From assembly GCF_900115005.1 (NCBI RefSeq), contig NZ_FOUY01000023.1, forward strand, positions 1-64,000: 64,000 bases of DNA, in the 5' to 3' direction. Positions 36,528 through 44,710 of the stretch are shown in pieces. The notes below the pieces were generated by a model. That model had not been told where the DNA came from and did no database searches. It saw only the letters and a program-made list of their open reading frames with translations. Every line of letters starts with the position of its first letter. Within the stretch, counting starts at the first letter, position 1. A program made the position numbers and the translations under genes. This DNA is from Pseudonocardia ammonioxydans (GTDB taxonomy: Bacteria; Actinomycetota; Actinomycetes; Mycobacteriales; Pseudonocardiaceae).

Positions 36528-37802
36528 ATGGACGTGATCGCGCCACCGTGCAGACTCGTTGTCCTCGGACAGGGATACGTCGGTCTGCCCGTGACGATCC
36601 GAGCCGTCGAGGCCGGGTACGACGTCGTGGGGTTCGACGTGGACAAGTCCCGGATCGACAGGCTGAAGCGAGCCGCCAGTTTCGTCGATGACGTCTCCGA
36701 CCGGGACCTCAGGACTGCGCTCGACACAGCACGCTTCCACCCGACCGACGACGAGTCGGCACTCGAGGGATTCGACGTCGCGGTGGTATCGGTGCCCACA
36801 CCACTGCGGGACGGTGCACCCGACCTCGGGTGCGTCCGCGACGCGGCACTCGCTCTCTCCCGGCATGTCCGGCCCGGATGCACGGTCGTGCTGGAGTCCA
36901 CCACCTACCCGGGCACCACGGAGGACGAGTTCGTCCCGCTGTTGGAGTCCGCGGGACCTTGGAAGGCCGGTCGCGACTTCCACGTCGGCTACAGCCCGGA
37001 ACGCATCGACCCGGGCAACCAGCGCTGGACGTTCCGCACCACCCCGAAAGTCGTCAGTGGGATCGATCCACAGTCGCTCGACGCCGTCGCCACCTTCTAC
37101 CGCTCGCTCGTGGACCAGGTCGTGGAGGTCCCGGGGCCTCGGGAGGCCGAACTCGCCAAGCTCCTGGAGAACACCTTTCGACACGTCAACATCGCGCTGG
37201 TGAACGAGCTCGCGGTACTCGGCCATGAGCTCGGGGTCGATGTGTGGTCGGTGATCGAGGCCGCGGCGACCAAGCCGTTCGGCTTCATGCCGTTCCGGCC
37301 CGGGCCGGGCGTGGGCGGGCACTGCCTCCCGATCGACCCGTCCTACCTCTCCTGGCAGGTGCGCCGGACCCTCGGCCGGCCGTTCCGGTTCGTCGAGATC
37401 GCGAACGATGTCAACGACCACATGCCCGATCACGTCGTCCACCGGATCACCGCCCGGCTGAACCGCGACCGCAAGGCGGTCAACGGCAGCCGGATCCTGC
37501 TGCTCGGGCTGGCCTACAAGCCGAACTCGGGCGACGCCCGGCAGTCCCCGGCGATCTCGGTCGCCCGCCACCTCGCTGATCAGGGTGCGGAGCTTCGAGC
37601 GGTGGACCCGTTCATCGAGCCGCAGCAGGTCCCGCCCGGGGTCACGCTGGTGGAGACCACCCCCGACGAGCTCGCCGCGGCCGATCTCGTCGTCGTTCTC
37701 ACCGATCACGACGCATTGGACTGGGAACTGATCGGCGGGTTCGCGACGCGGGTGTTCGACACCCGCAACCGGCTCGGGGGGCACGGGGCCGAGCGGCTGT
37801 GA
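36528..37802 (+). CDS. UDP-N-acetylhexosamine 6-dehydrogenase (WbpA/VipA-like)
   Basis: A 424-residue nucleotide-sugar dehydrogenase. LGQGYVGLPVTIRAVEAGYDVVGFDVD is the Rossmann motif; VPTPLRDGAPDL, GYSPERIDPGN, AKLLENTFRHVNIALVNE and Cys266 in GVGGHCLPIDP define the UDP-GlcNAc/ManNAc dehydrogenase branch, not the UDP-glucose branch found at 13.7 kb. It would make the hexuronic acid that the Gfo/Idh enzyme and aminotransferase modify. ATG 36528 follows CAGGAG; the longer open frame upstream lacks family sequence. Confidence 0.9.
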   Translation: MDVIAPPCRLVVLGQGYVGLPVTIRAVEAGYDVVGFDVDKSRIDRLKRAASFVDDVSDRDLRTALDTARFHPTDDESALEGFDVAVVSVPTPLRDGAPDLGCVRDAALALSRHVRPGCTVVLESTTYPGTTEDEFVPLLESAGPWKAGRDFHVGYSPERIDPGNQRWTFRTTPKVVSGIDPQSLDAVATFYRSLVDQVVEVPGPREAELAKLLENTFRHVNIALVNELAVLGHELGVDVWSVIEAAATKPFGFMPFRPGPGVGGHCLPIDPSYLSWQVRRTLGRPFRFVEIANDVNDHMPDHVVHRITARLNRDRKAVNGSRILLLGLAYKPNSGDARQSPAISVARHLADQGAELRAVDPFIEPQQVPPGVTLVETTPDELAAADLVVVLTDHDALDWELIGGFATRVFDTRNRLGGHGAERL

Positions 37803-37909
37803 CGCTCGGCCCTCGGCACTCCACAGCCCGTGCCCCACCGGGACCACCGCTCGTGCGCGACACGCATCCGTCGACCTCGCGTAACGCGGGTGCGCGGCGC
37901 CGACCGTCC
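37803..37909. other. Gap between convergent polysaccharide genes
   Basis: A 107-base gap between the WbpA-like gene and the SAF-domain gene. It carries CGCGTAACGCG at 37878-37888, whose CGCG ends mirror each other. No gene and no strong terminator stem is visible. Confidence 0.5.
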
Positions 37910-39193
37910 TTATCCGAAGAGCTTCTCCTGCTCCTCCCGCAGCGCGTCGATCAACCGCCCCGGAGGCAGCGTCACGTCGTCGTAGGTCAGCACCGCGTCC
38001 TTCGCGACGTCCCGGGTCAGCACGCACCCCTCGGCCACACCCATCGGCAGCAGCCGCTCCGACCGGGTCACCGGCGAGGCCTCCGCGACGCCGTAGGTGT
38101 CGTACCCACCGAGACCGTCGAGGGTGTGCCCGGCCTTGAGGTCCTGCTTGGCGGTGGCGACGACGTCGACCCGCTGCCCGCCGGGCGGCGTGAGTGCGGC
38201 GTCGGCGAAGTCCACGGCCCGCACGATGGTGTTCGGGACCTCGAAGTGGCACAGGTGGTAGGGCGTGTAGAAGCTGTACAGCGGGCCCTCACCGAGCTTG
38301 TACAGGTTCAGGTAGTGCTGCTGCTTCGGGTCGTCGTGCGTGCCCAGCACGTAGATGCCCGGGCCCGGCTTGGCGCCGACCACGTAGTCGACGACCCCGC
38401 CCAGCGAGCGCAGCTCGTCGACGTCGTAGACCTGGGTCAGTTCGTCGACGTGACCGGCGTGGTCGCGGCCGTACATGCCCCGCTTGCCGACGGTGAAGCC
38501 GTGCGCGTTGGCCACGATCGCCTGCTCGAACGACACCTTGGTGCCGTCGGCGAAGCTGGTGACCATGTAGGGGTCCTGGCCCCACTTCTCCGCGAACGCC
38601 TGCTGCGTGGTCGGGGTGCGGTACTCGTCCTGCAGGCCCTTGATGTTGCCCGCGACCAGCGGCGTGACCCCGAGGCCCTTGACGAACCGCAGCAGGTTCC
38701 CCTGCACGCCCGGCTGGTCGCCGTCGGCCCCGGTCAGCACGACGCCGGCCGCCCGGGCACGGTGCGCCAGCAGCGGGCCGACGGTGCCGTCGAGCTCGGC
38801 GTTCATGGTGACGACCGGCAGGCCCCGCTCGATGGCGGCGACGGTGACGTGCGCGCCGAACTCGACCGCGCCGGTGACGTCGACGAGCACGTCGATGTTC
38901 TCCGCGGCGAGCAGCGCGAACGCGTCGCCCAGCACGACGGGCGTCCCGGCCGCGATCGCCGACTCGACCTCGGCGGTGGTGGACGCCTCGACGGGCTCCA
39001 CGCCGGCCTCGGTGTAGGCACGCACGGCCGTCGGCACGGTCCGGTTGGCGATCGCGACGACGTCCATGCCCGGCGTCGAGTTCACGATCTGGTTGACCAG
39101 CCCGCGGCCCATGAAGCCGGCCCCGACCAGGCCGACGCGGATCGGGCGGTTCTCGGCGGCACGCTTCGCGAGCGCGGTGTCCAGAATGATCAT
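37910..39193 (-). CDS. NAD(P)-binding oxidoreductase with C-terminal SAF domain
   Basis: A 427-residue protein of the type annotated as homoserine-dehydrogenase-like or SAF-domain protein in sugar clusters. The Rossmann motif is VGLVGAGFMGRGLVNQI near residue 20; VLVDVTGAVEFGAHV and GADGDQPGVQGNLLRF follow. The C-terminal 70 residues (ERLLPMGVAEGCVLTRDVAKDAVLTYDDV) are an SAF/antifreeze-like domain. Homologues lie beside CDP-glucose and RfbC genes in O-antigen loci; the reaction is not established. ATG 39193 overlaps the RfbC-like stop by one base (TGATG). Stop is TAA. Confidence 0.8.
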   Translation of the reverse strand: MIILDTALAKRAAENRPIRVGLVGAGFMGRGLVNQIVNSTPGMDVVAIANRTVPTAVRAYTEAGVEPVEASTTAEVESAIAAGTPVVLGDAFALLAAENIDVLVDVTGAVEFGAHVTVAAIERGLPVVTMNAELDGTVGPLLAHRARAAGVVLTGADGDQPGVQGNLLRFVKGLGVTPLVAGNIKGLQDEYRTPTTQQAFAEKWGQDPYMVTSFADGTKVSFEQAIVANAHGFTVGKRGMYGRDHAGHVDELTQVYDVDELRSLGGVVDYVVGAKPGPGIYVLGTHDDPKQQHYLNLYKLGEGPLYSFYTPYHLCHFEVPNTIVRAVDFADAALTPPGGQRVDVVATAKQDLKAGHTLDGLGGYDTYGVAEASPVTRSERLLPMGVAEGCVLTRDVAKDAVLTYDDVTLPPGRLIDALREEQEKLFG

Positions 39194-39759
39194 CAGCGGG
39201 TCCTGGTGAGCGTGTCGGCGAAGTCCGGGTTGTCTGCCAGCAGCGGCCAGTTGGCGTCCTTGTCGGACACCGTCGCGACCTCGATCGGCCACTCGACGCC
39301 GATCGTCGGGTCGTTCCAGCGCAGGCCCCGCTCGGCGCCGGGGGTGTACGGCGTGGAGACCTGGTAGATCGTCGTCGCGTCCGGCGTGAGGGTCAGGTAC
39401 GCGTGCGCGAAGTTCCGCGGCACGTACATGGCCTTGTAGTTGTCCTGGGACAGCTCCGCCCCGAACCACTGCAGGTAGGTGTCCGACTCGGGCCGCAGGT
39501 CGACGATCACGTCGAAGATCGCTCCGCGGACGCAGCGGATGACCTTGACCTCGGAGTTGGGCTCCAGCTGGTAGTGGAAGCCGCGCAGGGTGCCCGTCCC
39601 GTGGTTGTACGAGAGGTTGCACTGGGTGATCGTCGGGTCGAGCCCGGCCTCGGTGAACTCCTGCTCGCAGAACGCACGGGCGAAGAACCCGCGGTCGTCC
39701 TCGAGGCGCTTGAGGTCGATCAGCGCCGATCCGGGGAGCGTGGTCGGGTGGATGTCCAT
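39193..39759 (-). CDS. dTDP-4-dehydrorhamnose 3,5-epimerase-like cupin (RfbC family)
   Basis: A 188-residue RmlC-fold protein: LEDDRGFFARAFCEQEF, NLSYNHGTGTLRGFHYQ, KVIRCVRGAIFDVIVDLRPES and VPRNFAHAYLTLT. It differs clearly from RmlC at 15.0 kb and belongs to the branch found with CDP-sugar genes and SAF-domain oxidoreductases, so it may act on a CDP- or GDP-keto sugar. ATG 39759 was chosen because it begins at the conserved domain; an in-frame ATG at 39777 is possible. Coupled to the SAF gene by TGATG. Confidence 0.82.
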   Translation of the reverse strand: MDIHPTTLPGSALIDLKRLEDDRGFFARAFCEQEFTEAGLDPTITQCNLSYNHGTGTLRGFHYQLEPNSEVKVIRCVRGAIFDVIVDLRPESDTYLQWFGAELSQDNYKAMYVPRNFAHAYLTLTPDATTIYQVSTPYTPGAERGLRWNDPTIGVEWPIEVATVSDKDANWPLLADNPDFADTLTRTR

Positions 39760-39897
39760 ACCTTCAGCGTCGCCCATCGGGGCCGGAAGGTTGCATCCGC
39801 CCTCCGCATCGTGACGGGCGCAACTCGGCCGGACACGTACCGTTCGTGATCGGTCACGCACCGTCTTCAACGGGTACGGCGCCGGTCTGGTCGGGTC

Positions 39898-40449
39898 CTA
39901 CGGCCGTCGAGCATGGCAGGTGTAGGTCATCCCGGTGCTGAACGACTTCGCGTCGGTGAGTTGTAGCCGTTCGGCCGTCCAGCCATCCGGGAACAGCCGT
40001 CGTCCGCGACCCTGCACCACGGGGTAGTGGAACAGGCGGAACTCGTCGACCAGTCCTGCCTCGATCAACGTGTGGCAGAGCCTGATGCTGCCGGTGACGA
40101 CGATGTCCTTGCCGGGCTGCCGCTTCAACGCGGTCACCTCGGCGACCGGGTCACCGGACAGGATCGTCGAGTTCTCCCACTCCGGGTCGGTCAGTGTCGT
40201 CGACACGACGTACTTCTGGACCGTCTTCAGGTAGTCGGTGACACCCGTGGCGTCGTCGGTCTGCTCGGGCCAGTAGCCGCGAAAATCGGTGAACGTCTGC
40301 CGCCCGAGCAGGGTGGCGTCGGACCCGGCGTCCTGGCGGCGCATCTCGGCGAGAACGTCGTCCGAGTCGTCGGTCGGGTCGAACCAGTCACCGAGCATCT
40401 CGACGGCGCCGTCCAGGGTGATGTTCTGAGTGATCGCGAGAGTGCGCAC
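39898..40449 (-). CDS. Dihydrofolate-reductase/RibD C-terminal-like protein
   Basis: A 183-residue protein of the widespread RibD_C family: TLAITQNITLDGAVEM, LLGRQTFTDFRGYWP, KYVVSTTLTDPEW, DIVVTGSIRLCHTLIEAGLVDEFRLFHYPVVQGRGRRLF. The family binds NADPH, but most stand-alone members have no known substrate. GTG 40449 after GGAGGCACCTC. Its genomic setting gives no link to the polysaccharide genes; it looks like a passenger. Confidence 0.85.
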   Translation of the reverse strand: MRTLAITQNITLDGAVEMLGDWFDPTDDSDDVLAEMRRQDAGSDATLLGRQTFTDFRGYWPEQTDDATGVTDYLKTVQKYVVSTTLTDPEWENSTILSGDPVAEVTALKRQPGKDIVVTGSIRLCHTLIEAGLVDEFRLFHYPVVQGRGRRLFPDGWTAERLQLTDAKSFSTGMTYTCHARRP

Positions 40450-40652
40450 GAGGTGCCTCCACGGTCGTCGGTGCGTCCTACATCAGTGACGACCACACGG
40501 ACGCCGGAGACTCATCGCCGCCCACTCGGAGCGGCCGAGCCACTACGGCGAGGGTGCTCGCTCCCGAGATAGCCCATCCGGCGGCTAACACTGGGCCGTG
40601 CGCTGCGATGTCCACACGACAGGGCTGCACTGCTCACTCGGGAGACCTGGCG

Positions 40653-41183
40653 ATGACGCGCACCACTCAACTTCGGACCCGCCGGACGCTCCGCGCACTC
40701 GTGCCCACCACGTTGATCGCCGCACTCGGCGTCGCGACCGCCCTCTCGCTCACCGAACTCCCCGGCGCCTCGGTTGCCGAAGCCGCCGACCGGATCGACA
40801 CGGCCACAGCAGCACCTCCACGCCTCCTGCTCGTACCGCCGCCTCCCTTGCCGAAGCGGATCGTTCCGGACTTCCCGCTGCCGGTGCCGGCCGAGGAGAA
40901 GCCCGAGCGAGCCGTCGTCTACACCTGCGACCCGACCGGCAACGCGGAGTTCGGCGACCCGGACAACCCGAACGTGGTCACCAACAAGAGCTGCCCGGAG
41001 ATCAACGCAACTGAGAAACAGGATCAGCGGCAGTACCTGGAGCAGCTCGAGAGCGAGACCGTCGGGGACCACCGCGAGTACAGCTGTTCGGACCCCACGA
41101 GCGCCGACTACGGCACCGCTGCCTGTGGCACCGACGCCGACGGCGACGGCCTGATGGACGGTGGCCCGCTCGACGCCGACTGA
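40653..41183 (+). CDS. Secreted protein with C-terminal Ca-binding-like loop
   Basis: A 176-residue protein of unknown function. Residues 1-45 form a long actinomycete signal peptide (RTRRTLRALVPTTLIAALGVATALSL, cleavage near AEAADR). The mature part has a Pro-rich segment, four cysteines (YTCDP, SCPEI, YSCSD, AACGT) that could form two disulfides, and an acidic loop DADGDGLMDG like EF-hand/thrombospondin-3 repeats. ATG 40653 follows GGGAG; an upstream in-frame ATG lacks signal-peptide logic. Function is unknown. Confidence 0.65.
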   Translation: MTRTTQLRTRRTLRALVPTTLIAALGVATALSLTELPGASVAEAADRIDTATAAPPRLLLVPPPPLPKRIVPDFPLPVPAEEKPERAVVYTCDPTGNAEFGDPDNPNVVTNKSCPEINATEKQDQRQYLEQLESETVGDHREYSCSDPTSADYGTAACGTDADGDGLMDGGPLDAD

Positions 41184-41256
41184 ACGCGACGCGGCGGCAC
41201 CAGGCCCAGCTGCAGCCTCCTGCGCCCGGTTTGGTGATTCGGCCCCACTCCGGTGC

Positions 41257-42537
41257 TCAGAGAGGCACGGGTTCGCGTGCGGCCTGCTCCGGGATCCGCC
41301 CGACCAGGTCGGGGCGGTGCAGGACGTTGCGCCGAGGGCCACCCGGGATCCACGGTGGCGGGTGGAAGACCGGGAAGCCGCCGTCCATCTCCACGACCCA
41401 GTCACCCTTGTGGATCATCGAGTGGTGGTGCCGGCACAGCAGCACCAGATTGACCAGGTCCGTTCGCCCACCGTCGATCCAGTGCACCACGTGATGGGCG
41501 ATGCACCACTGCGGCGGGATGTCACAGCCGGGGAAGGCGCATCCGCCGTCCCGCTGGGCCAGCGCCCGCCGTTGCGCCCGGTTGGCCAGCCGGCTCTCCC
41601 GGCCGACGAACAGCGGCTCGCCCGTCGCGGCCAGCACGATCGGCACGGCCCGGGCGTCGCACACGAGCCGGCGGGCCTCCTCGGCCGCGATCACGGCGGC
41701 GAGACCGCCCTCGCCGAACCCGAGCAGGGCGGCACCCTCGCGGGCGGTCAGCGTGTCCAGCGGGACGGTCACCGACACCTGCACCGGCTGGACGGCTTCC
41801 GTGCCGAGCACACCGACCCCGATCATCCGGCGGGCGAGCTCGACCAGGCCGTCACCGTTCCGTTCGGCGGTGGAGCGCTCGTCGCGGGTCTGGTCCTCGG
41901 CGCCGTCGACGGGCGGGACCGGCACGGTCAGCGGGGACAGCGCGGTCCGCAGGACCGCAGCGGACTCGGTGTCGAACCAGCCGCGTGCTTCCACCCCGTT
42001 CCCCAGGGGACGCAGCGTGAGCCGGTTGCGGCTGGGGCGCGGGTCCCGCGGGCGAGGACCGTCCGGATCGAGCACCGCGAGCGCCCGCTTCCCGAGCTTC
42101 GCGACGGCGTCCGGGTCGAGCCCGCGGGCATGCTGCACGAGCTCTGCTTCGAGGGCCGGCCGGTGCGTGTCGAGATGCGGCGGGATCGAAGCCAGCACCG
42201 ACTGGATCACCCGCACGTGCTCCGCGGTGACCTCGCCACGCTCGAACGCCTCGGCAAGCACCGGCAGCTGCGGATCGACCTGCTGTCCGGTGATCAGATA
42301 CAGCGGCGAGAGCTGCTCCGCCGCCCGCACCCGCTCCTTCGCGGTGGACCGTGCCACGTTCTGCACGCTGCGCAGCAGGTCCGCGGTGTCACGGTAGCCC
42401 TTCACCTTCGCCAGGCCGCGCGTCATGAGCTCCGCGACCAGCGGCACCAGGGACGCCGACAGCGTGTTGAGCTCGTGCTGGACGGCGCCGACACGGAGCA
42501 GCAGCTCCTCGTCGGTGGCCTTCCAGATGTCGTCCAC
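41257..42537 (-). CDS. DUF222/13E12-repeat HNH endonuclease
   Basis: A 426-residue member of the multi-copy 13E12 REP family of actinobacteria. The N-terminal DUF222 helical domain (residues 1-300) contains TAKERVRAAEQLSPLY and GEVTAEHVRVIQSVLA; the C-terminal HNH motif is FPGCDIPPQWCIAHHVVHWIDGG followed by NLVLLCRHHHSMIH, with all His/Asn/Cys positions present. Function is unproved; copies are scattered through genomes. GTG 42537 is the first start at the domain; a few upstream codons of the frame were left out. Confidence 0.85.
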   Translation of the reverse strand: MDDIWKATDEELLLRVGAVQHELNTLSASLVPLVAELMTRGLAKVKGYRDTADLLRSVQNVARSTAKERVRAAEQLSPLYLITGQQVDPQLPVLAEAFERGEVTAEHVRVIQSVLASIPPHLDTHRPALEAELVQHARGLDPDAVAKLGKRALAVLDPDGPRPRDPRPSRNRLTLRPLGNGVEARGWFDTESAAVLRTALSPLTVPVPPVDGAEDQTRDERSTAERNGDGLVELARRMIGVGVLGTEAVQPVQVSVTVPLDTLTAREGAALLGFGEGGLAAVIAAEEARRLVCDARAVPIVLAATGEPLFVGRESRLANRAQRRALAQRDGGCAFPGCDIPPQWCIAHHVVHWIDGGRTDLVNLVLLCRHHHSMIHKGDWVVEMDGGFPVFHPPPWIPGGPRRNVLHRPDLVGRIPEQAAREPVPL

Positions 42538-42681
42538 GCACCCGATTTTACTCGAACACCAGTTCGATCTGGATGATCCAGAGGCGACCGGTCGGGCCGT
42601 GGCGTTGAGCGGCCACGCCCACATCGAGCAGCGTCACCAGTCGCCCGGACCGCTCCCTCGGAGCTCTCGGGGCGCGCGGCA

Positions 42682-43308
42682 TCACACACCGGCACTCGGC
42701 TCACTCGCCGAGGACGACGTTCCAGCCGGCCCCAGATGTTCGTCAGCGACGACGTCCATCAGCAGTTCATCGACCTCGGCGCCGTACCAGTAACCCGCGC
42801 GGCGCATGCGGCCCGCGTGCCGGAACCCCGCCTGCTCGTACACCGCGACAGCACGGGTGTTCGCTACGAGAACTCTGAGCCACACCGAGCGGAGCTGACA
42901 GATGCGGAAGGCGTAATCGAGGGTCAGGCGAGTCGCGTCCGGCGCCAACCCGCGACCTCGGCCGGCAGCACCGAGCAGCATGACGAACTCCGCGGTACGG
43001 ACGTAGTGGTCGATGCGCAGTGCCGTGGTCCCGACCGGGAGTGGGCCGTCGTCGCGTGTGAGGTCGTGGACGGTGAACCGGGGGATCGTGCCCATGGAGC
43101 GCGCCTGGGCGTCGTAACCCTCGAGACGGGCCTCGAGCGACTCGGGTGTCTGGCGCCCCATACCGGCGATGACCTCCGGTTCGTTCTCCCATCGCCAGTA
43201 CAGCTGGGCCAACGCCCGGGTGAACGGTCCGAGCGCGGCGCGCTCGCCACGCAGCCAGAGCACCGGGTCGTCGTCATCGACGGTGTGGTCGGGGATCGTG
43301 CGGGTCAT
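42682..43308 (-). CDS. GNAT family N-acetyltransferase
   Basis: A 208-residue acetyltransferase of the RimJ/RimL-like or streptothricin-type group. The acetyl-CoA loop appears as LLGAAGRGRGLAPDATRLTLDYAF, with VLVANTRAVAVYEQAGFRHAGRMRRAGYW near the C terminus. ATG 43308 after GAGAGGA; the frame remains open upstream through 43983 without family sequence. Substrate unknown. Not obviously tied to the polysaccharide genes on either side. Confidence 0.82.
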   Translation of the reverse strand: MTRTIPDHTVDDDDPVLWLRGERAALGPFTRALAQLYWRWENEPEVIAGMGRQTPESLEARLEGYDAQARSMGTIPRFTVHDLTRDDGPLPVGTTALRIDHYVRTAEFVMLLGAAGRGRGLAPDATRLTLDYAFRICQLRSVWLRVLVANTRAVAVYEQAGFRHAGRMRRAGYWYGAEVDELLMDVVADEHLGPAGTSSSASEPSAGV

Positions 43309-43858
43309 GGCATCGTTCCTCTCCCGACCGGGCCCGGGGCCGGGCAGGCAGATCGGAGATGAAAGAGGGATGGGGTCGGGCTCCGTGACGGGACGGCCGC
43401 CACGTCGAGGCACGCCTGCGCCTGCAGAACCGCGACGATCGCGTGGCACCACCCAGCTCGCCGACCGATCCGGCCGGAGCGAGCATCGCCGCGACGGTTC
43501 CCTCCCCCGCGCGCTCCGGAACAGAGCAATCTCGATGACCTGCACCGAGCCTAGGAGAGGCGACGCTCGGTGTCGACGTAGGTGTGCCCCGCGACAGGAC
43601 CTCTGCCGGGCTGCCCGGACTCGACTCACTTCCGGGCCGGAAGCTCCGTCCTGAAGCGGCAGCCCACCCTCGGTTCCACTCCGCACCAGCGTCGGATGCA
43701 CACTCGTTGTGACCGAGCGGGCCCAGCGATGCCCCATATGGCCGGGTGTGAGCCGTTTCTCTGCCCAACGCCGATAACGTTGCGGTAGTGGTGAGCGGTT
43801 GTACGTCTGGCGACGCCGCTGCCCCACCACCACGCTCCCCGTGCACTGAGAGGACCGC
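43309..43858. other. Long intergenic region before rfbF
   Basis: 550 bases with no ORF that has family sequence or good codon use. The last 130 bases look like a promoter/leader for rfbF: AACGCCGATAACGTTGCGG around 43758-43777 contains the palindrome AACGTT and a TTGCGG element, and GAGAGGACC precedes the ATG. The rest resembles degenerated sequence. Confidence 0.55.
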
Positions 43859-44656
43859 ATGAACCCCGAGACCCCCGTCGTCATCCTCTGCGGAGGCAAA
43901 GGCACCCGGATCCGGGAGGCCAGCGAGAGCCTCCCCAAGGCGATGGTCGAGATCGGCGGGCGTCCGATCGTCTGGCACATCATGAAGATCTACCGCCAGC
44001 ACGGGTACCGGCGCTTCATCCTGTGCCTGGGCTACAAGAGCTGGGCCATCAAGGAGTACTTCCTCGACTACCGGGCCCGCCTGTCGGACTTCACGCTGTC
44101 GATGGCCGACAAGCACCGCATCGACTTCCACAACGGCGTCGACGAGGACTGGGAGATCACTTTCGCCGAGACCGGCCTCGAGGCCGCGACCGGCTCGCGG
44201 GTCCGCGAGATCGCCCGCTACGTCGACACCGACAACTTCTTCCTGACCTACGGCGACGGCGTCGCCACCGTGGACATCACGGCGCTGGCCAAGGAGCACG
44301 AGGAGTCCGGCAAGATCGGCACCGTCACCGGTGTGCACCCGACCTCGAAGTTCGGTGAGATGCACGTCGACGGCAACCGCGTCGTGGAGTTCAACGAGAA
44401 GCCGACCCAGGTCAGCGGCTTCGTCTCCGGCGGCTTCTTCGCGTTCAAGCGCGAGTTCCTCGACACCTACCTCGGCAAGACCGGCGACGACGCCGTCTGG
44501 CTCGAGCACGAGCCGCTGCAGCGCCTGGCCCGCGACGGCGAGCTCAACGTCCACGCCCACGAGGACTTCTGGTGCGCGATGGACACCTTCAAGGACTACG
44601 AGTTCCTCAACGGCATGTGGGCCTCCGGCGAGGCCCCCTGGAAGACCTGGGACTGA
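43859..44656 (+). CDS. rfbF: Glucose-1-phosphate cytidylyltransferase
   Basis: A 265-residue enzyme making CDP-glucose from glucose-1-phosphate and CTP, the entry to CDP-3,6-dideoxyhexoses. ILCGGKGTRIREASESLPKAMVEIGGRPI is the nucleotidyltransferase signature; GYKSWAIKEYFLDY, LTYGDGVATVDI, VEFNEKPTQVSGFVSGGFF and WCAMDTFKD are specific to RfbF. No CDP-glucose 4,6-dehydratase (rfbG) is present in the window. ATG 43859. Ends in a hairpin shared with the convergent GH114 gene. Confidence 0.95.
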   Translation: MNPETPVVILCGGKGTRIREASESLPKAMVEIGGRPIVWHIMKIYRQHGYRRFILCLGYKSWAIKEYFLDYRARLSDFTLSMADKHRIDFHNGVDEDWEITFAETGLEAATGSRVREIARYVDTDNFFLTYGDGVATVDITALAKEHEESGKIGTVTGVHPTSKFGEMHVDGNRVVEFNEKPTQVSGFVSGGFFAFKREFLDTYLGKTGDDAVWLEHEPLQRLARDGELNVHAHEDFWCAMDTFKDYEFLNGMWASGEAPWKTWD

Positions 44657-44675
44657 GCCGCCCGGAACACGACAG

Positions 44676-44706
44676 CGGACGGCCGGCCCGCGCGGCCGGC
44701 CGTCCG
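44676..44706. terminator. Bidirectional terminator hairpin
   Basis: A perfect 13-base stem CGGACGGCCGGCC with a 5-base loop lies between convergent rfbF and the GH114 gene, ending five bases before the latter's stop. Confidence 0.8.
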
Positions 44707-44710
44707 TCGG

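Noticed and set aside
43582-43788. 68-codon ORF upstream of rfbF
   Set aside because: No ribosome site, erratic composition and no similarity to any family; the region reads as noncoding.
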